This document shows, piece by piece, positions 33,501 through 37,614 of a DNA stretch of 37,614 nt. The notes under the pieces are model-generated. The model had not been told where the DNA came from, made no database searches, and worked only from the letters and a program-made list of their open reading frames with translations. Position numbers and translations under genes: made by a program. This DNA comes from Mnemiopsis leidyi (Eukaryota; Ctenophora; Tentaculata; Lobata; Bolinopsidae): positions 27,420 through 65,033 of the forward strand of contig JH153095.1 of assembly GCA_000226015.1 (NCBI GenBank), given 5' to 3'. Position 1 is the first letter of the stretch. Every line of letters begins with the position of its first letter.

Positions 33501-35388
33501 AACGTGTAGACTGTAGAGCAATAAGGTAAATTGACAGCTGTCAAAATGTAGCGATAGTTACGCACTGTAGAAGCAGGTAATTTCGAGATGTTCCACGTTC
33601 CCCTAAATTTATGAACAATTCTAAGTTAAACCTAGAAATTAAATCACGTGATTAACAGGCAGAACTTAACGTTACTGACAGTCATATCACACAAAATAAT
33701 AATAAATAATAAATAATAAAAAAAAATAATAATTTGGCTTCTTATGGTGAACTACTCATAATCTAACCACTACTCGCGATCTCTCCATTAAACCATGAGC
33801 ACATAATAACTCAGCCAAAGTCTTATAATACAGAAATTGGAAGAAAGCAATCATGTAATGTTATGAAAGGTTCGAAAGTACTCAGGAGCATTTTGACTTT
33901 GCAGCACGACTGAGAGCCTACATAGCAATATAATGTTCGGTACATACTTGGCTGACTTGATTTCGATTTGTAATCATGTGGTAGAAGGACTGAATTATTC
34001 GAATAATATCCTGTAGGTTTAATTACTGTGTCGTAACGAGATTAGGAAGAGACATGTAAGCTTTGTTCGATATTGTGGAGTATCAGTGCTGATGTCCTCA
34101 ATGTCCTCAGATTGTTTTGAACACATTGTTAGCCTATGCTTGTAAAGTTATTAATTTTACTTATTAAGAATTGGACAAGTCCTGATATCAGCCACAGAAT
34201 ACAGATAACAAGTATAAGATAAAACGAATTTCTTCTTATTTATTTTATGTTAGGTTTAATTTGAGTGGTAATCTGAACAGTTCTCCCAGTTCTGTGGTGA
34301 ACAATAAACATTACTGTAAAATAGTCTAGATACTCTACATCTATTTCATGAAGCAGGTGCTGAAGGTTTACGTAGCTTAGCTAACCTAAGATGTTAATTG
34401 TCTACACGGATTACATCATGATTGTGAGCGGAGTATCCTGTATAATACACTGATATCAGTTACTTTTCTACTTAACAGATACCAGTCAACAACGCTAATG
34501 AGGCTACAATTAGAACTGATTGTAAGTCAGCCAGACGACCCAAATACACATCAGTAATTGAACTTGGGCGTGTCGTCCAATAGTGTAGTCTACATGAAAT
34601 CTGGCAGGCAAGAACTGCAATACAGGTACAGAATGTTGTCTGCAGCAGTGTTCGCTACAAATTTGAACACTTTGGTCGAAAAGTTAACTCTTTAACATAA
34701 TTGACAGTGGAGCCGGTTCAAGAAGGTAAAACACACGTACTAATGTGATGACACATATACCTTCTGTTGTAAAGCAACGTACCATAGGCGGGAGTTACAT
34801 GCAGCCATGATAATTCAGCGATAAAATTGTTGGACGATGCCTACCGAACTCTTCAAAACGTATCTGCTATCAAAAACTTACATATGATCTTACTCGGTAA
34901 CTGGTCACATGTCAGTAGATTCTGATCAGCAGACTCGAACAAGTAAAATTCTGCGTTCATAATATTACCAAGATGCTTAGATGAGGCAGGAGGCTGTGAT
35001 ACGATTGATTCATCTATGCAGAAATTTCTTCCAGTTATCATTACAATAGGATCTCTTTACATTGTGCTAAAGATTTAATACATTTGGCATCTACATTGTC
35101 AACTCACTGCCGATGGGCAATGAATTAGGACGTTCCAAAACTGCTAAAATTTTAAACGAAAATGCATGATGCGAAATGTCTGGCATATGAAATGTTGATG
35201 TTGTCACTAAACTTCACACAAAAATCAGAGATACTTTAAAAGACAGTTAGGTTACACAAGGGAATTGCTCTTTGATAGTTTAACTAGGACAACGGACTAA
35301 ACAATTGCACGGGGCAACGGAAAGAACCACATACCTGATTTGATAAGATCCCAAGCGTTAAAACTAGCAAGTAAAGTTTTGAAAACAT
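14948..35388 (-). CDS. NPC1: NPC1 intracellular cholesterol transporter
   Basis: NPC1 accepts cholesterol from NPC2 in the lysosome lumen and exports it through the limiting membrane. 22 exons join in frame (4245 nt, 1414 aa; human 1278): 35388-35335, 30920-30771, 22793-22614, 22457-22286, 22159-21987, 21815-21656, 20897-20676, 20482-20328, 20148-19972, 19808-19666, 19499-19286, 19154-19033, 18836-18668, 18466-18362, 18161-17988, 17828-17720, 17576-17478, 17300-17163, 16981-16853, 16662-16522, 16392-16181, 15994-14948. Signal peptide (1-18); sterol-binding N-terminal domain (to about 265); middle lumenal domain; sterol-sensing domain with [16 protein letters not shown]; third lumenal domain with CMGRTC, a [10 protein letters not shown] segment and [17 protein letters not shown]-terminal RND membrane half with [18 protein letters not shown] and [20 protein letters not shown]. 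The exon 4 donor (GTCA|GTGAAC) is the least certain. The 149-aa tail is unlike the human one. Confidence 0.95.
16181..17576 (-). other. NPC1: NPC1 exons 17-21: third lumenal domain
   Basis: Exon 17 carries membrane span TM7/8 (a segment around [13 protein letters not shown]). Exons 18-21 encode [17 protein letters not shown], the Cys pairs CMGRTC and FECCRIYF, a CYPCL segment, and [16 protein letters not shown], each with a clear human NPC1 counterpart. Phases agree at every junction. Confidence 0.85.
17720..19154 (-). other. NPC1: NPC1 exons 12-16: sterol-sensing domain
   Basis: Encodes five spans running from [16 protein letters not shown] through [39 protein letters not shown] and [20 protein letters not shown] to [16 protein letters not shown]. 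The Pro that aligns with human P691 (needed for sterol sensing) and the Asp of GVDN are kept. The cytosolic loop afterwards has a CCCC run (KYDCCCCII), a possible palmitoylation site. Confidence 0.85.
18190..18270. repeat. Tandem repeat in NPC1 intron 14
   Basis: Three to four imperfect units of the type AAATCACAGGATTGTT, spaced about 28-30 bp, in the intron between exons 14 and 15. Confidence 0.65.
20222..20325. repeat. Short tandem/inverted repeat in NPC1 intron 8
   Basis: AACGCTTAGAGTTACTTAGT and close variants recur four to five times, with a GTCACTAGTGAC palindrome inside. It ends at the exon 8 donor. Confidence 0.65.
20676..22793 (-). other. NPC1: NPC1 exons 3-7: Cys-rich N-terminal domain and first cytosolic loop
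   Basis: Exons 3-6 give [47 protein letters not shown] and [12 protein letters not shown]. These place 16 of the 18 Cys of the human N-terminal domain. The Gln matching human Q79 (sterol contact) is present. After the Pro-rich hinge (TAPPPSEPF), exon 6 begins the first membrane span ([18 protein letters not shown]) and exon 7 encodes a basic cytosolic loop with a run of Ser. Confidence 0.85.
24438..24643. repeat. Possible MITE-like inverted repeat
   Basis: TCAGCTGATTTTTA (about 24442-24455) is matched in reverse about 170 bp on by TAAAAATCAGGTGA (13 of 14 bases). Weaker inverted pairs (GATAATTTC/GAAATTATT; CCCTTTTTAACGAG/AAAGGGCTCGTTAA) lie inside. No target duplication identified. Confidence 0.35.
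26439..26445 (+). promoter_or_regulatory. Candidate TATA box of a gene nested in NPC1 intron 2
   Basis: ACATATAAAGGCCGG is a good TATA context, and transcription would start near 26470. The next 450 bases are GC-richer than the surrounding intron. Confidence 0.3.
26705..26912 (+). other. Possible nested plus-strand exon with a membrane-like segment
   Basis: Bounded by an acceptor (TAATCTTCCTGCAG) and a consensus donor (CTGTCGG|GTAAGTG). One frame is open throughout: about 68 codons beginning [19 protein letters not shown], then [19 protein letters not shown], then a hydrophobic stretch [19 protein letters not shown]. No Met precedes it in this exon and I do not recognise the protein. A short ORF (ATG 26555 to TAA 26599, 14 codons) lies between it and the TATA box. 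Confidence 0.25.
27413..27590. repeat. CT/GA microsatellite spanning an N gap
   Basis: Long CT dinucleotide run interrupted by 69 N (27425-27493), preceded by an ACAC run. The true length is unknown. Confidence 0.95.
27425..27493. other. Assembly gap (69 N)
   Basis: Run of N inside the CT microsatellite. Confidence 0.95.
30686..30765. repeat. ACATACACACAGACAA-type tandem repeat
   Basis: Imperfect units of AAACATACACACAGAC sit just downstream (minus-strand sense) of the NPC1 exon 2 donor at 30771. As transcribed, the intron begins with a GT-rich tract. Confidence 0.7.
30771..30920 (-). other. NPC1: NPC1 exon 2: start of the mature N-terminal domain
   Basis: 150 nt, phase 0 at both ends, acceptor CTACTCCCTACAG. 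Encodes a segment with [14 protein letters not shown] and [14 protein letters not shown], the counterpart of the human CVWYGECG...NCEYSGPPKPL segment. The second and third Cys of that segment are missing. It is isolated by 8 kb and 4.4 kb introns but fits both neighbours in frame. Confidence 0.85.
30959..31288. repeat. 31-bp minisatellite in NPC1 intron 1
   Basis: About 10.6 tandem copies of a 31-bp unit (GTTATAATCAGGTTACWGAY plus GGTACAGAACA), starting 38 bp upstream of the exon 2 acceptor. Units differ at a few fixed positions (CAGAT/CTGAT/CTGAC; AACA/AATA/ATCA), so the variants are interleaved. Confidence 0.95.
31289..35334. other. Rest of NPC1 intron 1
   Basis: About 4 kb of AT-rich intron without a supported exon on either strand. 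It includes an (AAT)n-rich tract at 33692-33733. Confidence 0.5.
33692..33733. repeat. (AAT)n / poly-A low-complexity tract
   Basis: AATAATAATAAATAATAAAT followed by an A run and AATAATAATTT. Confidence 0.85.
35335..35388 (-). other. NPC1: NPC1 exon 1: signal peptide
   Basis: ATG at 35388-35386 starts [18 protein letters not shown], a typical signal peptide of 18 codons. It ends at a consensus donor CAG|GTATGTG. Phase 0 joins it to exon 2. A TATA box sits about 90 bases upstream. Too short for ordinary ORF listing, but its position, phase and content agree. Confidence 0.8.
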
Positions 35389-35475
35389 TGAAACTAAGGC
35401 AATTATTAAATACTAAGCACGTTATGAAAAGTTACACTGCATTGGAAAGTTATGAAAAAGCGGCAGTGGACTTGC

Positions 35476-35482
35476 TTTTATA
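35476..35482 (-). promoter_or_regulatory. NPC1: TATA box of NPC1
   Basis: TATAAAA on the minus strand, 88-94 bases upstream of the ATG. Transcription would start near 35450, leaving a 5' UTR of about 60 nt. Confidence 0.6.
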
Positions 35483-35485
35483 GAC

Positions 35486-35497
35486 TGACCTTTGACA
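35486..35497 (-). promoter_or_regulatory. DR1-like nuclear-receptor site next to the NPC1 TATA box
   Basis: TGTCAAAGGTCA on the minus strand is one mismatch from a direct repeat of AGGTCA with one-base spacing in its core half-sites, the type bound by HNF4, COUP-TF and RXR heterodimers. It lies immediately upstream of the TATA box. A second related word, TCAAAGTTCA, is at 35613-35622. Confidence 0.4.
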
Positions 35498-35954
35498 AGC
35501 CTTTAGATATCACCTCATTTTGCGCGGCTTTACCTACTCCTTCATCAAAATTACTGTAAACGGCACAGCCATAAAATTGCGCGTCACCTTAAAGTGGGTC
35601 AACCGCGCGGCGTCAAAGTTCAATCTCAACATCAAGTGAGAGGTGGATCGTTGACGCGTCGTTAAATCAATTTAAGCCCGCAACTCCAGTCAAAAGCCTG
35701 GAACCACTTTATTAACCTAAAGTCCAAAAACACAACATAAGTTCAACAACAAGAAGAACTGTATGGTGGCCCATGTCCGCCACCAATGCAATTTTTCAAA
35801 AAATATTTTTGATACAATAATTTTTTTACAAAACTTTTTTACCATTAAAATAAATATTTTTAAACATAAAATTAGAAAATTAAATTAGAATTGAATAAAA
35901 ATTTTTAAATATTAAATATTTGCACGTTTAAATTTGTTTGATTTTTTAATTTTT
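35498..35954. other. Upstream flank of NPC1: GC-rich patch then AT-rich tract
   Basis: 35520-35660 is relatively CpG-rich (GCGCGGC, GCGCGTCACC, GACGCGTCG) and probably the proximal promoter. 35790-35950 is almost pure A/T with long T and A runs. No gene. Confidence 0.5.
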
Positions 35955-36031
35955 ACATGAGTTTTCGAATTTTTTGCATAGCCCCGCTACCGCAATCCGA
36001 AGCGCGCGGCGGCTTGGCCGCAACGTGGTCA

Positions 36032-36061
36032 CAACGTGAGACATTAAATTGTCACACGTTG
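36032..36061. repeat. Hairpin in the second repeat island
   Basis: CAACGTGAGACA ... TGTCACACGTTG around a 6-nt loop TTAAAT: an almost perfect inverted repeat within GC-rich DNA (36000-36095) that is unlike the AT-rich tract beside it. Confidence 0.6.
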
Positions 36062-36099
36062 CTTCGCGCGCGCCAGAGGCCGGGCTGCCGCTCGCGTTA

Positions 36100-36141
36100 T
36101 AGGTTGATAACCTACTGTCGCGGCCATCACGCGCTGTCACG
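36100..36141 (+). repeat. 42-bp repeat, inverted identical copy of 10244-10285
   Basis: Contains TAGGTTGATAACCTA followed by CTGTCGCGGCCATCACGCGC. Perfect identity by eye with a copy 26 kb away implies a recent or conserved mobile element. Confidence 0.85.
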
Positions 36142-36197
36142 CATTTCTGGCCTGGCGACAGAAATTCTAGACGCGCATCGCCCGTTGACCGCTCGCG

Positions 36198-36286
36198 TTG
36201 TCGAGTTGTCGAGGTGTTACCCGACCCGCTCGCGGCTTGCAGTTTTCTGCTCTCCTTAGAACGTTAGACGGATATCATCTCGTCAA
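36198..36286 (-). mobile_element. MITE family B, copy B5
   Basis: 89 bp from TTGTCGAGGTGTTACCCGAC to GACGGATATCATCTCGTCAA. Flanked by perfect 9-bp direct repeats CCGCTCGCG (36189-36197 and 36287-36295). The ends are imperfect inverted repeats, TTGTCGAGGTG against TTGACGAGATG (9 of 11). Confidence 0.75.
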
Positions 36287-36487
36287 CCGCTCGCGCCGCA
36301 GCCTGGCCTTCACTTTGAGACAAAAGTGAAGCATGGAGATATATCTAGCGAACGACTTTTTTAGATCGAATTGTTGATTATGTTTGAAAACCAATGCGCT
36401 AGGATTAGGAAATGTTGCAAGATCATATGACGGCGCGGTGTTGAAAATAAATCCAACTAGCGGCGTAACAAAACCCCAAATACATCA

Positions 36488-36582
36488 TTGACGAGATGAT
36501 ATCCGTCTAACGTTCTAACGAAACGTTCGCGAGGAGAGCAGAAAACTGCGAGCCGCGCGCGGGTCGGGTAACACCTCGACAA
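36488..36582 (+). mobile_element. MITE family B, copy B6
   Basis: 95 bp from TTGACGAGATGATATCCGTC to GGGTAACACCTCGACAA, in opposite orientation to B5. Flanked by ATACATCA (36480-36487 and 36583-36590); the direct repeat extends to CAAATACATCA if terminal CAA bases are counted. B5 and B6 together look like a 385-bp inverted repeat, but the separate duplications show two insertions. Confidence 0.78.
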
Positions 36583-36807
36583 ATACATCAGTGCCAGGGG
36601 TACCCTCACGGCTCACAAGGTGCAAAAAATCGTTTTTAAAAATGGGGCAGTTTTGTTTAATTCATATCTCCTCACCATGAACCATGTACTGACGCCGCGC
36701 GCAAAATTAGGGCTCTGGTTAGAACAAACTGCACGACTACAGACTAGTATGTAGTAAAATCGCGTGTTTGGTGTTTGCTTTAATAACTTCTTAACTTGTA
36801 CATTGTA

Positions 36808-37021
36808 CGGCAGCGCGCACCCTCCTGTCATTTTATTCCCAAATGAGGGTCAGACAAAGTCAGACAAATAACTTCACTTTTTATTTTAAATTTTCGGCCA
36901 TATTTTCTCAATGACAAAGAGCACAAAGCCCTTTTAGTTAGTTGTCTGACTTTGTCTGACCCTCATTCGAAGCGAATAAAATAAATATAATACTAAAATA
37001 TTAGGAGGGTGCGCGCTGCCG
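36808..37021. mobile_element. Complete MITE family A element flanked by TA
   Basis: 214 bp with long terminal inverted repeats: CGGCAGCGCGCACCCTCCT at the left and AGGAGGGTGCGCGCTGCCG at the right. The arms extend inwards through AATGAGGGTCAGACAAAGTC to about 65-80 bp; the right arm has an extra AT-rich insert of about 20 bp. TA lies directly outside both ends, as in Tc1/mariner-type elements. There is no coding capacity, so it would need an enzyme from elsewhere. Confidence 0.8.
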
Positions 37022-37023
37022 TA

Positions 37024-37614
37024 AAACTAGTTAGGTGAACCAAATATCTGTGATCTGGAGATGTCACATCACCCTCACTTAACACAGCCATGGTCAGAAT
37101 TACACAACTAAATAATCATTGAGCGATTTTGGCAATCTGGGGCCACAATCTATAGGTCAGTTATAGATCCTCTTAAAGGTCAGTTATTGCAGCAGGTTAA
37201 GTTCTGAGTTGCATAATTTCCAAAATGGTCAGTCGGTAATTTCTTTTATCCCTACCCTTAGAAACTAGGAGGATAACCTCCCCCTCAATATTTGAGCAGT
37301 CAGTTATCAAATTCTTGTGGGAACAGCTTGTCTACATGCCAGGAGAGGAATAATTTACGGGTTTCACCTAAAAGCTAGCTTCAGAAGTGTGTGGTACGGA
37401 GCACCTTATAAGTATCTGCTTACGACAATGTACTAACTTTAGTTTAAAATTAAGCAGTAAGTTACCCTATCCATAATGTCTTGTTTAAATCTACCTGCCT
37501 GTACTTCATGTGGTTAATTCCTTCAACAAAATTCTTTATAAGGCCTACAAACTTAGATCCCAAGATTTGCTAATTCATTAATATTAACAGGCCGGTACTG
37601 TTAGTCCTACTTAA
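37024..37614. other. Right-hand flank
   Basis: AT-rich, no convincing ORF, RNA gene or repeat recognised. Confidence 0.45.

Noticed and set aside
36198..36582. A single 385-bp foldback transposon with roughly 90-bp inverted repeats
   Set aside because: Each arm has its own complete ends and its own flanking direct repeat, so two oppositely oriented insertions explain it better.

Overview
This is a stretch of nuclear DNA from an animal, most likely an invertebrate and possibly a non-bilaterian (the species cannot be read from it). It is AT-rich, and the coding sequence is broken by short GT-AG introns. Every gene recognised is eukaryotic: a RanBP2-type zinc-finger protein, PEX19, an ATG27/mannose-6-phosphate-receptor-like membrane protein, a class A GPCR and NPC1. 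There are no operons, CRISPR arrays or bacterial signals. Two runs of N (10230-10243 and 27425-27493) are assembly gaps.

Layout. (1) 4-6357 holds three compact minus-strand genes in a row: a 414-aa RNA-binding-type protein with five RanBP2 zinc fingers (2 exons), PEX19 (4 exons, 246 aa, C-terminal CaaX box) and a type I membrane protein of 316 aa (3 exons). (2) 7480-8960 is a decayed plus-strand LINE with an RNase H domain. It is followed, to about 10.93 kb, by a GC-rich island of nested MITE-like repeats. (3) 11795-13243 is a single-coding-exon, 482-aa class A GPCR on the plus strand, with a likely 5'-UTR intron. (4) 14948-35388 is a complete minus-strand NPC1 gene that I could assemble as 22 exons, 4245 nt in frame, 1414 aa. 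Its first two introns are very large (4.4 and 8.0 kb). They hold minisatellites, microsatellites and possibly a nested plus-strand promoter and exon. (5) 35950-37025 is a second MITE island carrying the same repeat families as 9.5-10.9 kb.

The genes do not form one pathway. NPC1 (lysosomal cholesterol export) and the ATG27/MPR-like protein (Golgi-endosome traffic) both act in the endolysosomal system, PEX19 imports peroxisomal membrane proteins, and the zinc-finger protein probably binds RNA. The GPCR and NPC1 are convergent.

The most useful observations are these: a small transposon family with 8-9-bp target duplications visible at five copies; a 214-bp MITE flanked by TA; an NPC1 that has lost one N-terminal-domain cysteine pair and carries a long cytoplasmic tail instead of the short human tail; a TATA box with nuclear-receptor-like sites just upstream of NPC1; and a GPCR lacking most class A signature residues. 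I did not find a convincing new multi-gene system.
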